Source: an uncultured Porphyromonas sp. (lineage in GTDB: Bacteria; Bacteroidota; Bacteroidia; Bacteroidales; Porphyromonadaceae). Taken from it: a DNA stretch of 64,000 nt. Position numbers and translations under genes: made by a program. The notes beneath the pieces are model-generated. The model was not told where the DNA came from and made no database searches. It saw nothing but the letters and a program-made list of their open reading frames with translations. Positions 37,149 to 46,206 of the stretch are shown piece after piece. Each line of letters starts with the position of its first letter. The first letter of the stretch is position 1. The stretch lies in the NCBI RefSeq assembly GCF_938023125.1, contig NZ_CALHDW010000010.1, forward strand, positions 1-64,000, in the 5' to 3' direction.

Positions 37149-38438
37149 TTATTTTGAAGGGAAACGTTTATTAAATTCTTCGAGGAGTTGGGGACGGAAG
37201 TCGGGGTGCGCAATGGCTATAAGCGCTTCGGCACGCTGGCGAAGGCTCTTTCCTTTGAGCTTAGCAGCCCCAAACTCGGTCACCACATAGTCTACGTCGT
37301 TGCGTGAGGTGGTAACAGCAGCGCCCTCTGCCAAGAGAGGAACAATGCGAGATACCTTACCCTTAGCAGCCGTAGAAGGCATGGCCATAATGCTTACCCC
37401 ATGACCCGACATGGAGGCACCACGTACGTAGTCTACCTGGCCACCGGTACCGCTAAATTGCTTGTATCCGATAGTTTCGCTAGCTACCTGACCCATAAGG
37501 TCTACCTCAATACAGCTATTGATACTGACCATACGATCGAAGTTCATCACGGTAACGGGGTCGTTAACCCAGTTCACAGGAGCGAGACGCACGTCGGGAT
37601 TGTTATTAACAAAGTCATAGAGATCTTTGCTACCCATAAGGAAGGTAGCTGTGAGCTTTCCATTGTCGATCTCTTTTTTCTTACCCGTAATCACACCGGC
37701 ACGCACGAGCTCCAACACACCGTCTGAGAACATTTCGGTATGGATCCCAAGGTCTTTCTTATCCTTGAGGAAGAGGAGTACTGCATCGGGGATAGCACCA
37801 ATACCCAACTGAAGGGTATCGCCATCTTGTACAAGATGAGCCACATTATCTCCGATGGCCTTCTCTACTTCGCCAATTGAGGGAGGGGCAATTTCGTAGA
37901 GAGGATAATCTGCTTCTACGATATAGTCTAGCTTAGAAACGTGGATGAGGTTGTCGCCATGAACAAAAGGCATCTGCTTGTTCATTTCGGCAATTACAAC
38001 CTTAGCGCGTTCGGCAGCAGGCTTGGTATAGTCGCAAGAGACCCCATAACTGCAATATCCCTCAGCGTTGGGCTCAGAGACTTGCACTACAGCCACATCT
38101 ACCGGTATCGCACCATTTTCAAACATGCGAGGTACTTGATAGAAGAAAAGGGGAATAAAATCGACACGCCCTTCGGCAAGGGCTTGACGCGTATTACCGC
38201 CAACAAAGTTGGTAACATGCCTAAAGTGCCCATCCATCTCCGGTGCGCAATAGGGGGCATCCCCCAGCACCAGCATATGGAAAATCTTTACGTCTTGATA
38301 GTTTTGGTAGTTGTCTGCCAAAGCACGGCTGATAAGCTGAGGAGCGCCTGCAGCGTGCGAAAAAACAACAGAATCGCCATTTTTTATGGCACGTATAGCT
38401 TCTTGAGCCGATACAACTTTGTTTTTATACTCTTCCAT
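37149..38438 (-). CDS. 4-hydroxybutyrate CoA-transferase (acetyl-CoA hydrolase/transferase family)
   Basis: A 429-residue family I-type CoA-transferase that moves CoA from acetyl-CoA or butyryl-CoA to 4-hydroxybutyrate. Family features are the N-terminal FSHAAGAPQLISRAL, the central LQLGIGAIPDAVL and the C-terminal SRNDVDYVVTEFGAAKLKGKSLRQRAEALIAIAHPDFR. The likely catalytic Glu is in HTEMFSDGVLELV. P. gingivalis carries the same gene (AbfT/Cat2 type) at this place in the operon. Confidence 0.9.
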   Translation of the reverse strand: MEEYKNKVVSAQEAIRAIKNGDSVVFSHAAGAPQLISRALADNYQNYQDVKIFHMLVLGDAPYCAPEMDGHFRHVTNFVGGNTRQALAEGRVDFIPLFFYQVPRMFENGAIPVDVAVVQVSEPNAEGYCSYGVSCDYTKPAAERAKVVIAEMNKQMPFVHGDNLIHVSKLDYIVEADYPLYEIAPPSIGEVEKAIGDNVAHLVQDGDTLQLGIGAIPDAVLLFLKDKKDLGIHTEMFSDGVLELVRAGVITGKKKEIDNGKLTATFLMGSKDLYDFVNNNPDVRLAPVNWVNDPVTVMNFDRMVSINSCIEVDLMGQVASETIGYKQFSGTGGQVDYVRGASMSGHGVSIMAMPSTAAKGKVSRIVPLLAEGAAVTTSRNDVDYVVTEFGAAKLKGKSLRQRAEALIAIAHPDFRPQLLEEFNKRFPSK

Positions 38439-38518
38439 CGAGATTATATCTAATGTGGGTTATTTGCTAGTAGTATGTGGGGAGTGTATTGTTTTCTTGT
38501 CGGGGATTGGGAGGTACA

Positions 38519-38833
38519 CTATTGTTTGTTGCTCTCCTTTTGATGCAATTCTCGGAGTATATTGCGAGCCTCTTGGAGCAACTCTTCATCGGTATCCCAG
38601 ACCAAAATTAGATTGAAAGGAGTATCGGGAAATGCTGCACGCAGCTGACCCATGACAAGGGCATCCATTGTCTCGGTCATAGAGGGACAAGTAGCACAAG
38701 CTCCCTTGAAGGCGACACGGATGTCGCCTTCGGGGGAGATGCTACAGAGCTTGACACCACCACCATGCAGAGCGAGCTGCGGAGCAACTCGGGTCTCTAG
38801 CACTTCTTGTACGGCATCAAAATCTAAATTCAT
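38519..38833 (-). CDS. NifU C-terminal-domain-like Fe-S scaffold protein
   Basis: A 104-residue protein with the NifU C-terminal (Nfu) fold: VAPQLALHGGGVKLCSI followed by FKGACATCPS, whose CxxC binds or transfers an Fe-S cluster. It lies between abfD and the CoA-transferase. AbfD needs a [4Fe-4S] cluster, so this protein may load it. P. gingivalis has a NifU-related gene in the same position. Confidence 0.85.
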   Translation of the reverse strand: MNLDFDAVQEVLETRVAPQLALHGGGVKLCSISPEGDIRVAFKGACATCPSMTETMDALVMGQLRAAFPDTPFNLILVWDTDEELLQEARNILRELHQKESNKQ

Positions 38834-38856
38834 AGGATTTGCAGGAGTACTACAGA

Positions 38857-40329
38857 TTACTTACCGGCAACGTGATCCTTAGAAACATCAACGTGTGCAA
38901 TCTCACGAGCAAGTTGCTTCTTAGCTTCGAGGTTGCCCTGACGTTGAATCATAATGCGTTGAGCCTGGGGAGAACCTGCACCGTGCATAGACTCAGTACG
39001 ATAGCCAACGGCAGCAGTACCGAGGGTGATGTTTTCGATCAAACGGAGCACGCGCATACGGTTTTCTACATCTGTACCGGCGGCACCTTGTAGGTATTTG
39101 CGAACAACGGGACCGAGCATATCGTCACGGAGATCTTGCTCAGCAGGCATTGTAACCATGATACCACCGGCGATATCTTCTGCGAGACGAGCGATTTCGT
39201 AGGGGAGACGAGTTACGTTCTGCTTGCACACGTTAGCAAGAAGGAGGTCGATGAGGTAGTTACCACTCTTGGTGGGCTTACCTTCTGCCGAGCAGGCAAT
39301 ACCGCAAGCATAAAGGGTCTCATTGAGGTGGATCATCTCGATGAGTTTATCCTTGATGTGTGAAGCCTTGGGTACACCATTGTAGTCAGCAGCAAGAGCA
39401 GCAGCACCAATAAGTACGTCGCCCACACCTACCTTACAACCACCATAAGACTGACGGTGATAACCGGCAAAGCGCTCAACCATCAGACCGGCGTACTTGT
39501 ACTCTTCGCACATAAATACGCGTTCGTTGGGGATGAATACGTTGTCGAATACAACGAGAGCTTCGTGACCACCGAAGGTATTGTTACCAAGGTCAATGTC
39601 TGCTCCCTCTTCCATCTTACGAGTATCGCAGCTCTGGCGACCATAGATCATGATGATACCGGGAGCGTCGCTTTCGATGGCGAAAGAAACAGCGTAAGCC
39701 TTATCTTCTTCTTTCATGGACTGAGTAGGCATGATAAGATGTTCATGCGAATTCACAGCACCCGTCTGGTGAGCCTTAGCACCACATACTACGATACCAT
39801 CAGGACGGATCTCTGTAATATGCAAGAACATGTCGGGGTCGGGTTGCTGCGAAGGGCTAAGACTGCGGTCGCCCTTGGGGTCGGTCATAGCGCCATCCAC
39901 CACGAGGTCTCTCTCTTGTACCATCTCGAGGTACTTAACGAAGCGCTTGTGATATTCAGTACCGAGGTCTTGGTCCATGTCGTATGTAGTAGAATAGATT
40001 GCGTTAAAAGCATCCATCCCTACACAACGTTGGAAGCAAGCAGCCGTCTTCTGACCCATGAGGCGCTGCATCTTAACCTTCTTAACAAGGTCTCCAGCGT
40101 TCTGATGGATATGGCAGAAACGGTTAATCGTCTTACCCGTAATGTGGCTGGTAGCCGTCATTAGCTCCTTGTATTCATCCTTCTGTGCGAGCTCATAACT
40201 CATAGCTACTGAGTTGAGCGAAGGACGGATAATAGGATGGTCTACAGGGTTGTCAATGCGTTTACCCATGAAGTAAACCTTAAGATCGAGTTTGCGCAAG
40301 CTCTCGATGTACTCTTCTCTCGTCATCAT
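38857..40329 (-). CDS. abfD: 4-hydroxybutyryl-CoA dehydratase
   Basis: I start at 40329 (MMTREEYIESL); the 15 codons upstream in frame are atypical. At 490 residues the length matches the Clostridium aminobutyricum enzyme (484). This flavin plus [4Fe-4S] enzyme dehydrates 4-hydroxybutyryl-CoA to crotonyl-CoA. The cluster ligands known from clostridia (C99, C103, H292, C299) are all here at C98 and C102 (AACFQRC) and at H291 and C298 (HRQSYGGC), one residue shifted. It is the first gene of the operon, after a leader of about 800 nt that contains a cobalamin riboswitch. Oxygen sensitivity is expected. Confidence 0.94.
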   Translation of the reverse strand: MMTREEYIESLRKLDLKVYFMGKRIDNPVDHPIIRPSLNSVAMSYELAQKDEYKELMTATSHITGKTINRFCHIHQNAGDLVKKVKMQRLMGQKTAACFQRCVGMDAFNAIYSTTYDMDQDLGTEYHKRFVKYLEMVQERDLVVDGAMTDPKGDRSLSPSQQPDPDMFLHITEIRPDGIVVCGAKAHQTGAVNSHEHLIMPTQSMKEEDKAYAVSFAIESDAPGIIMIYGRQSCDTRKMEEGADIDLGNNTFGGHEALVVFDNVFIPNERVFMCEEYKYAGLMVERFAGYHRQSYGGCKVGVGDVLIGAAALAADYNGVPKASHIKDKLIEMIHLNETLYACGIACSAEGKPTKSGNYLIDLLLANVCKQNVTRLPYEIARLAEDIAGGIMVTMPAEQDLRDDMLGPVVRKYLQGAAGTDVENRMRVLRLIENITLGTAAVGYRTESMHGAGSPQAQRIMIQRQGNLEAKKQLAREIAHVDVSKDHVAGK

Positions 40330-40756
40330 AACTTTAATTCCTTTCCTTTTTGTTGCCAAGTGCACACCCGCCATAGTAGAGAGGGAGGCGTACCCATCGA
40401 CTTATATTGTAGTTATTCTATTTCAATCCAATGCGATCCAACAAAACGATATAGCGAGGCGGCTCCTATAGACTCTCACTCCTATATAATAAGAGCACCG
40501 CACCAGGAGGCGTGTACGACCATGGTCTTACCCGTCTTCCTAGAGAGTCTATCTCCCCCAGAGAGTTTATCTCTAGAGAGAAGGGAGAAGCCGATTTCTC
40601 AAAAAGAGAAAAGCTCCCTACTTCGCATATCGAGACAAGCGCACATATCTCTTTCTCGTCGCTAGGCGGGAGCCGTTAAATTAGCAGGCAGTGTTTGGTA
40701 TAAGGGGGAGCACTTTTTGCAAAGGCACAACAAAACACACATCCGCTCCACCCTCC

Positions 40757-40876
40757 TCAAGTGTTCCATATAACGAATACAGAACCTATCAGAGAGGCAA
40801 AGCTAGCAATGGTTTGCACCTTGCAATGCTCGAGGGAGCCATCCATTTTAGCAGAAGCTCCGTCCTTCTTTATCAC
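40757..40876 (-). CDS. Possible small leader ORF after the riboswitch
   Basis: A 39-codon frame starts GTG at 40876 (or ATG at 40846, 29 codons), shortly after the riboswitch and a GGAG-containing segment. It ends QTIASFASLIGSVFVIWNT, slightly hydrophobic. A promoter candidate lies within it. It could be a regulated leader peptide, the remnant of a lost riboswitch-controlled gene, or chance. Evidence is weak. Confidence 0.2.
   Translation of the reverse strand: MIKKDGASAKMDGSLEHCKVQTIASFASLIGSVFVIWNT
40798..40826 (-). promoter_or_regulatory. Second promoter candidate for the 4-hydroxybutyrate operon
   Basis: On the minus strand: TTG (40826-40824), 18-bp spacer, TAGCTTTG (40805-40798). It lies downstream of the riboswitch, so transcripts from here (start near 40793) would bypass B12 control. 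Confidence 0.5.
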
Positions 40877-40924
40877 CCACCGTCTCCTATTCCCCCGGAA
40901 TAAGCGGGTTTGTCTCACAAACAA

Positions 40925-41115
40925 GCTATGGCAGGTCTTCTGACTTCCTCACCGAGACAGCGTCTTCCCAAGCCTCGTTTGCACTTCGCTAAGTGACCTA
41001 CTGCCGCCCGGCTTTCACCGAGGTTACAGCTGTGGGGACAGTCTCGGAATTGCACCGAATTCCCTTTTCAAAAGCACAACCATAGGGAAGCTTTCGCCCA
41101 CACTCTAGTAATGCC
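40925..41115 (-). promoter_or_regulatory. Cobalamin (B12) riboswitch
   Basis: Read on the minus strand, the conserved core AAAAGGGAATTCGGTGCAAT (from about 41070 downward) is followed by the GTCCCCACAGCTGTAA region, then GGTGAAAGCC, and ends in the B12 box, AGTCAGAAGACCTGCC, near 40931-40946. These are the hallmark elements of class I cobalamin riboswitches. Two small hairpins follow directly: GTTTGT/ACAAAC, and CTTATTCC/GGAATAGG near 40888-40906. Neither has a T run, so the switch mechanism is not evident. No gene on this strand intervenes before abfD, about 600 nt on. Confidence 0.92.
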
Positions 41116-41131
41116 TTCACCATAACTCCCG

Positions 41132-41162
41132 CAAAGTTAGCACTTCTTTTTTGTTTTGCCAA
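41132..41162 (-). promoter_or_regulatory. Promoter of the riboswitch transcript
   Basis: On the minus strand: TTG (41162-41160), 20-bp spacer, TAACTTTG (41139-41132). The predicted start, near 41127, is just ahead of the aptamer. The upstream zupT gene ends 150 bp earlier, so this transcript is independent. Confidence 0.75.
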
Positions 41163-41311
41163 GCCCATTTGCCCTCTCTTCGGCCCCTAGTCTCCCGGGA
41201 CTTTACAGACAACTCCCAGAAACCTCCCATCCACCCCTCTTTTTATACATGTTTTTGCACTAGAGAGGGGGGATTCGCTTTCGCTTATGGATACAAAATT
41301 TAAAAGTACAA

Positions 41312-42133
41312 TTACAGAATTAGCAGACTCGCAGCCATCACAGCCATCCCTGCAATGAGGCCATAAATAGCCTGGTGGTGTTTTCCATACTCCTCGGCAG
41401 CGGGGAGCAATTCGTCCAAAGAGATATATACCATGATACCAGCAATGGCGGCAAAAATAATCCCAAAAGTATTATCGGTTAGGAACGGAGCCAACAACAG
41501 ATACCCAACAATGGCGCCAAGAGGCTCTGCAAGGCCCGAAAGGAATGAGAGCCAAAAAGCGCGTTTTCTATTGCCCGTGGCATAAAAGATGGGCACGGAG
41601 ACGGATATTCCTTCGGGGATATTGTGGATGGCAATGGCAAACGCAATGGGCAGAGCCACCCGATAGTCTTGCATTCCGGAGAGGAACGTTACCATCCCTT
41701 CAGGGAAATTGTGAATCACCAATATGAGGGCGGTAAAAAGCCCCACACGCAGCAACTTACGCTCCGACACCTTGCGATCCGCCCCCTCCGACTTAGAGGG
41801 GAGATCTTCCATCCCGTGCATTTCGTGCGGGTTCTCGTGCTGGGGTATTAGCTTATCGATGAGGGCAATGAACAGGATGCCCCCAAAAAAGGAGAGGGCC
41901 GTATAGAGACCGGCTAGACGTGCCGGGTACAGTTTCTGGAACATCTCCAGCGAAGTAGGGAACATCTCCACAAAGGAGACATACATCATCACCCCTGCCG
42001 AGAAGCCAAGAGAGACGCACAAAAAGGTGGTGTTTGTCCGCTTAGAAAAGAAGGCAATGGTGCTACCAATACCGGTGGCAATACCGGCAAGGAGCGTCAA
42101 GAAAAAGGCAAAAAGGACTTGATGATCAAACAT
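41312..42133 (-). CDS. zupT: ZIP-family zinc/metal transporter (ZupT-like)
   Basis: I start at MFDHQVLFAFFLTLLAG (42133), which does not overlap the upstream gene. The 273-residue protein has eight predicted membrane helices. The metal-binding motifs of helices IV and V are present as HNFPEGM and HNIPEGI, with a variable loop between helices III and IV. It imports Zn2+ and related divalent metals across the inner membrane. Confidence 0.9.
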   Translation of the reverse strand: MFDHQVLFAFFLTLLAGIATGIGSTIAFFSKRTNTTFLCVSLGFSAGVMMYVSFVEMFPTSLEMFQKLYPARLAGLYTALSFFGGILFIALIDKLIPQHENPHEMHGMEDLPSKSEGADRKVSERKLLRVGLFTALILVIHNFPEGMVTFLSGMQDYRVALPIAFAIAIHNIPEGISVSVPIFYATGNRKRAFWLSFLSGLAEPLGAIVGYLLLAPFLTDNTFGIIFAAIAGIMVYISLDELLPAAEEYGKHHQAIYGLIAGMAVMAASLLIL

Positions 42134-42162
42134 ACTCAAAAGCAGGATACAAGGGCCGTACA

Positions 42163-43050
42163 TTAGGGTTCATCGGCACAACGCCGAGTAAGCGTACCAA
42201 AGGCATCGATACGCCGATCGCGGAAGAATGGCCACCAGCGGCGCACCTGCTCCGTGCGGTCAAGGTCGACCTCCACCAAAGCGGTAGCCTCCTCACGCCC
42301 GAGTTGTGCCAAGATCTCGCCCTGCTGACCAGCCACAAAGCTATACCCCCAGAAGCTGATTCCTCCCGTGCGACCTGAGGGATCCGCCTCGTAGCCGACA
42401 CGGTTCACCGAGACCACGGGTAGGTTATTGGCGATGGCATGCCCTCGCTGTATGGTACACCAAGCCTCACGCTGGCGCTCCTGCTCTTCGGGCGTATCGC
42501 TACTCTCTGTACCAATGGCCGTGGGGTAAATCAAGAGATCGGCTCCACGCAGAGCCATAGCCCGAGCAGCTTCGGGGTACCACTGATCCCAACAAACCAA
42601 GACCCCGAGGCGACCCACAGAGGTATCTATCGGGGTGAACCCCAAGTCCCCCGGAGTGAAATAATACTTCTCGTAATAGGCAGGATCGTCGGGGATGTGC
42701 ATCTTGCGATATTTGCCTGCAATAGAGCCATCTTTCTCGATAACGACCGACGTATTGTGGTACAAACCCGCCATACGACGCTCGAAAAGCGATAGCACCA
42801 ATACCACACCAAACCGGCGAGCCAGTGCGCCAAAATACTCCGTACTCTCGCCGGGGATCGACTCGGCTTGATCGAAAACGGAGACCTCCTCTGTCTGGCA
42901 AAAGTAAAGCCCGTTGTGCAACTCTTGTAACACAATCAGTTGGGCGCCATTCTTCGATAGCTCCTCTATCTTCTGCGCCAAGCGTTGCTTGTTAGCGGCA
43001 CGGTCGGCCGTATTGGCTTGCTGTATGATTCCTATCTTTAACGTATTCAC
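42163..43050 (-). CDS. aguB: N-carbamoylputrescine amidase
   Basis: I choose GTG at 43050 (VNTLKIGIIQQAN), which follows the aguA stop by 34 bp; the longer frame starts inside aguA. The product is 295 residues, the usual length for the family. The nitrilase triad is visible: Glu in LQELHNGLYF, Lys in KYRKMHIPDD, Cys in LVCWDQWYPEAAR. It hydrolyses N-carbamoylputrescine to putrescine, CO2 and ammonia. Confidence 0.92.
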   Translation of the reverse strand: MNTLKIGIIQQANTADRAANKQRLAQKIEELSKNGAQLIVLQELHNGLYFCQTEEVSVFDQAESIPGESTEYFGALARRFGVVLVLSLFERRMAGLYHNTSVVIEKDGSIAGKYRKMHIPDDPAYYEKYYFTPGDLGFTPIDTSVGRLGVLVCWDQWYPEAARAMALRGADLLIYPTAIGTESSDTPEEQERQREAWCTIQRGHAIANNLPVVSVNRVGYEADPSGRTGGISFWGYSFVAGQQGEILAQLGREEATALVEVDLDRTEQVRRWWPFFRDRRIDAFGTLTRRCADEP

Positions 43051-43084
43051 GTGATTTCTCTTTCTATTTTTGTGTTCATGGAGT

Positions 43085-44146
43085 TTATTTGGGAAGGTAC
43101 TCCGGGGCGACAAAACCGTGGGGGAACTGCATTGTAGCGCAGTGCAGGCTCCCATGCTGACGCGTAAGGGTGCGACAATTGACCCCCACAATCTCATGCT
43201 CGGGCAGGGCTTTTCGCAAAATCGCTAGAGCCTCTTCGTCTTGAGGTACTCCGTAGGTGGGAACAAGCAGAGCGCCATTGACGAACAAAAAGTTGGCATA
43301 CGTAGCGGGGAGCGGATCGCCCTCTTCGTCCCGAAGGGTACCCACATCGGGCAGGGCCAGCAATTTATACCCACTCTCTTTCATGTCTTCGTGCTGCAAA
43401 AGCTCCTCCTCCATGGCCTTCAACTCGTGGTAATTAATCGAATTGGGATCGGTGGGTGCGACATATACCAGTGTATCATCATTGATAAACCGCACAAGTG
43501 TATCTACATGCCCATCCGTATCGTCCCCCTCAATCGCTCCATGCTCTATATAGATGACTTTCTGCGCCCCCAAGGTGGACAAGAGCAGGCTATTCAAAGC
43601 CGCCTCTTGCTCGGGGAATATATTTCTATTCGGCTCGGTAAGGCAACGGCGAGTAGTTACCATCTCGCCTCTACTATTGGCATCTATCGAACCGCCCTCC
43701 AGCACAATCATTTGCTCATCGCACCACTCCGCATCCTTGGCAAAGAAGCCCATATCATGCAGACGCCTAGAGATCATATTATCGTAGTTTGAGGCAAACT
43801 TAAGCCCCCATCCATTGAAACGGAAGTCTACAACTCTCTTCTTTCCCTCCATAAGGCAGCAAAGTGGAGCATAATCTCTAGCCCATGTGTCGTTACTCGG
43901 GAGGTGAATCTCCACAAGTCTTGCTCTTAAATCTTCGGGAAACAAATGAGCTATCTCTCGCCCCTCGGGGAGGACAACCACCAACGGTTCATAGCGCAGG
44001 ATGGCTGTAGCCATAGCTAGGTAATTGGCTTCGACCTCGGGGAGGATTTCACACCAATCGCTAGCAGCATGAGGCCAAGTGATAAGTACGGCATCTTGGG
44101 GCGCCCACTCGGGGCACAATCCTTGTGATAGGGAGACTCTGTGCAT
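43085..44146 (-). CDS. aguA: Agmatine deiminase
   Basis: A 353-residue guanidino-modifying enzyme that turns agmatine into N-carbamoylputrescine. Family motifs: WPHAASDW, substrate-binding DTWARDYAP, EGGSIDANSRGEM, HGAIEGDDTDGHVD and the catalytic Cys in HGSLHCATMQFP. The gene pair aguA-aguB gives the arginine-agmatine-putrescine route; the arginine decarboxylase is not in the window. Confidence 0.93.
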   Translation of the reverse strand: MHRVSLSQGLCPEWAPQDAVLITWPHAASDWCEILPEVEANYLAMATAILRYEPLVVVLPEGREIAHLFPEDLRARLVEIHLPSNDTWARDYAPLCCLMEGKKRVVDFRFNGWGLKFASNYDNMISRRLHDMGFFAKDAEWCDEQMIVLEGGSIDANSRGEMVTTRRCLTEPNRNIFPEQEAALNSLLLSTLGAQKVIYIEHGAIEGDDTDGHVDTLVRFINDDTLVYVAPTDPNSINYHELKAMEEELLQHEDMKESGYKLLALPDVGTLRDEEGDPLPATYANFLFVNGALLVPTYGVPQDEEALAILRKALPEHEIVGVNCRTLTRQHGSLHCATMQFPHGFVAPEYLPK

Positions 44147-44221
44147 ATAGTGGTCTATATCGACTTATTTTTCTAGCACGAAATTAGGCATTATAGCCCA
44201 ATAATCCAGCAGACTACCTTA

Positions 44222-45250
44222 CTATTGCGAGGGTGGGAGATGCTGCTCTATAAAGGAAAGAATACGCTCTTTACAGGCCTTGGAGCGAGCATCGAAAGGA
44301 TGATCTAGACAGCCCAATTCTACAACGGACTGCAGACGCCGGGCAAGAGAACGACACAAATCTTCCTCTCGTATCTCTTTCAAATGCCGCTCTATTCTCC
44401 CCCGGATAACCACCCACATACATTGCCGTTGCCATCGGATGCGCTGACTCTCCTCGGCTTCGGCCTCGTAGAGTTTGTAGGCATGCTCTAGACCGGTTAT
44501 CCAATCGTTTATCTTGCGTGCTCGCTTGGTGGAGAGGTCTATCGAGCCCTCGTTGGGATAGTAGTAATAAAAAGGTAGGGAGGTGATGGTGACGCGCCCT
44601 TTGTTGCGGAGCATGAGTTCGCTTGTCCAAGGGAAATCCTCAAAAGTGATCCCCTTGATAAAACGGAAGTTGGCTAGCAGCTCTCTACGGATTAGGAGGC
44701 GCCACACATAGAAGTGCTTGAGAGGCATCTTGATATTAGAGTGCGATTGCTCCGTAAAATGGGCAAAAACGTCTGACGTTGTGAGCTGATTTACATTCTC
44801 TAGTTGGTAGCGTTTGTAATAGCTCTTGGGCAGCTTTTTATCCACATCAAAGCCCAACTTTCTCCTCAGAATGGTAGTGAGTCGGTAGTAGGGATCTTTG
44901 TACCACGTAACGATATTGCTCCCGTTGGCTTTGGCAAGAGCCAAGCTCAACTCTAAGGTCTGAGGGTGAATGAAGTCATCCGAATCGAGGAATACCACAT
45001 ACTCACCCCGGGCTTGCTCTAGGCCCTTATTACGTGCATCGGAGAGCCCTCCATTCTCTTTATCCACAATCTTAATGCGAGCATCCTTTGCTTGATACGC
45101 GGCAAGGATAGCCCTGCTGCCATCGGGACTTCCATCATTCACGCAGATAGCTTCCCAATCAGTATAGGTCTGATTGAGTACACTATCGAGGCAGCGCGCT
45201 AAATAACGCTCCACATTATACACCGGGATAATCAAGGATATAACAGCCAT
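44222..45250 (-). CDS. Family 2 glycosyltransferase
   Basis: A 342-residue GT2 enzyme with GT-A fold: LIIPVYNVERYLARCLDSVL, then VNDGSPDGS, and the metal-binding DxD in VFLDSDDFIHP. The C-terminal half is basic. It probably adds a sugar to LPS, capsule or the T9SS-linked A-LPS. The acceptor is unknown and no glycan cluster adjoins. It has its own promoter. Confidence 0.87.
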   Translation of the reverse strand: MAVISLIIPVYNVERYLARCLDSVLNQTYTDWEAICVNDGSPDGSRAILAAYQAKDARIKIVDKENGGLSDARNKGLEQARGEYVVFLDSDDFIHPQTLELSLALAKANGSNIVTWYKDPYYRLTTILRRKLGFDVDKKLPKSYYKRYQLENVNQLTTSDVFAHFTEQSHSNIKMPLKHFYVWRLLIRRELLANFRFIKGITFEDFPWTSELMLRNKGRVTITSLPFYYYYPNEGSIDLSTKRARKINDWITGLEHAYKLYEAEAEESQRIRWQRQCMWVVIRGRIERHLKEIREEDLCRSLARRLQSVVELGCLDHPFDARSKACKERILSFIEQHLPPSQ

Positions 45251-45281
45251 AGGGGTACTCTACACAATCTATTCTTGGGCA

Positions 45282-45312
45282 CAAAGGTACACTTTACCCC
45301 CATGTAAGCCAA
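45282..45312 (-). promoter_or_regulatory. Bacteroidetes-type promoter of the glycosyltransferase gene
   Basis: On the minus strand: TTG (45312-45310), 20-bp spacer, TACCTTTG (45289-45282). Start near 45277, leader about 27 nt. Confidence 0.72.
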
Positions 45313-45330
45313 GCCTCAAGAGGCTCATTC

Positions 45331-45374
45331 AAATAAAATGCAGCCTATGAAGAGGGAGACTCCTCGTAGGCTGC
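45331..45374 (-). terminator. Terminator after the 45.4-45.9 kb lipoprotein gene
   Basis: On the minus strand GCAGCCTA (45374-45367) pairs with TAGGCTGC (45347-45340), with inner GAGGAG/CTCTTC pairs; ATTTTATTTG follows. Confidence 0.75.
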
Positions 45375-45401
45375 TTGGATAATACTTTTATGTAGAACTG
45401 T

Positions 45402-45905
45402 TTATTTCTTCATGGGAGGAAACTTCAGGGCATAGACATATTTCTCATTCCCGGAGTACGGCCCAAGCTCTACCCCTGAGCACTCCAATACGGCAACAAT
45501 GCGATTGTAGTTTTTCTTTGTAGTCTCTGCCGCTAAACGTATGGAACCGCGCAAGGTGCCCTCTTTGTCAAAGAATTTTACATCTACAGAAAATTTACTC
45601 ACATACCCCAACCATGGACGAACCTTCCCCTCGGGTATAGCGAACATGGGATCTCGAGAACCTTCGCTTCCCATTTCTACAGAAATGACATTTCCCTTTG
45701 CGTACTGACTAAACTCATGATAGCCCCGAGAGTTTACATTCTCGATCTGAAGGCGAATATCCTCTGTCGGAAAGTTTTCGGGAGTAAGATTGAGAATCTT
45801 AAACCAAATAGGCATCGGACCAACAACATTCTCTTGTCTACTGCAAGCAGAAAACAAAAGGAAACAGCCGAGGGCAACAATCCCGGAATACAATAACTTC
45901 TTCAT
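45402..45905 (-). CDS. Hypothetical lipoprotein
   Basis: A 167-residue lipoprotein (signal ending LLFSAC, Cys at about 21). The mature part has alternating beta strands (FSVDVKFFDKEGTLRGSIRL, RIVAVLECSGVELG). No family recognised. A single gene between a terminator and a -7 element (TATCTTTG on the minus strand, 46025-46018), so monocistronic. Confidence 0.7.
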   Translation of the reverse strand: MKKLLYSGIVALGCFLLFSACSRQENVVGPMPIWFKILNLTPENFPTEDIRLQIENVNSRGYHEFSQYAKGNVISVEMGSEGSRDPMFAIPEGKVRPWLGYVSKFSVDVKFFDKEGTLRGSIRLAAETTKKNYNRIVAVLECSGVELGPYSGNEKYVYALKFPPMKK

Positions 45906-46206
45906 ATCAATATTCTATTTTAGAGGGAAAATATGGGACATTTCAACCCCATACTGGTAATTATACTTACTATTAGAACCACGAATTCATGACTAGCATC
46001 AAAAACGCATTCCCCTACAAAGATAAAAAACATTTTGAATAAACAGCAGAAAAAAAATACACAACAAGCCTCTATTCACGACAAATCAAGAAGATACTCC
46101 TTTCTGCTCTAAAATAAATCAAGATTAAACCTCGAGAATCGTTTTTCATCTCTAGTTCTGTAGAGGCTTTGAACGCAAATGCCTCGTAACGAAAGAGAAG
46201 AAAAAG

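Noticed and set aside
40560..40620. Terminator between the riboswitch and abfD
   Set aside because: A hairpin (GGGAGC/GCTTCTCCC on the minus strand with an inner TTCTC/GAGAA stem) exists, but no T run follows, so I do not call it a terminator.
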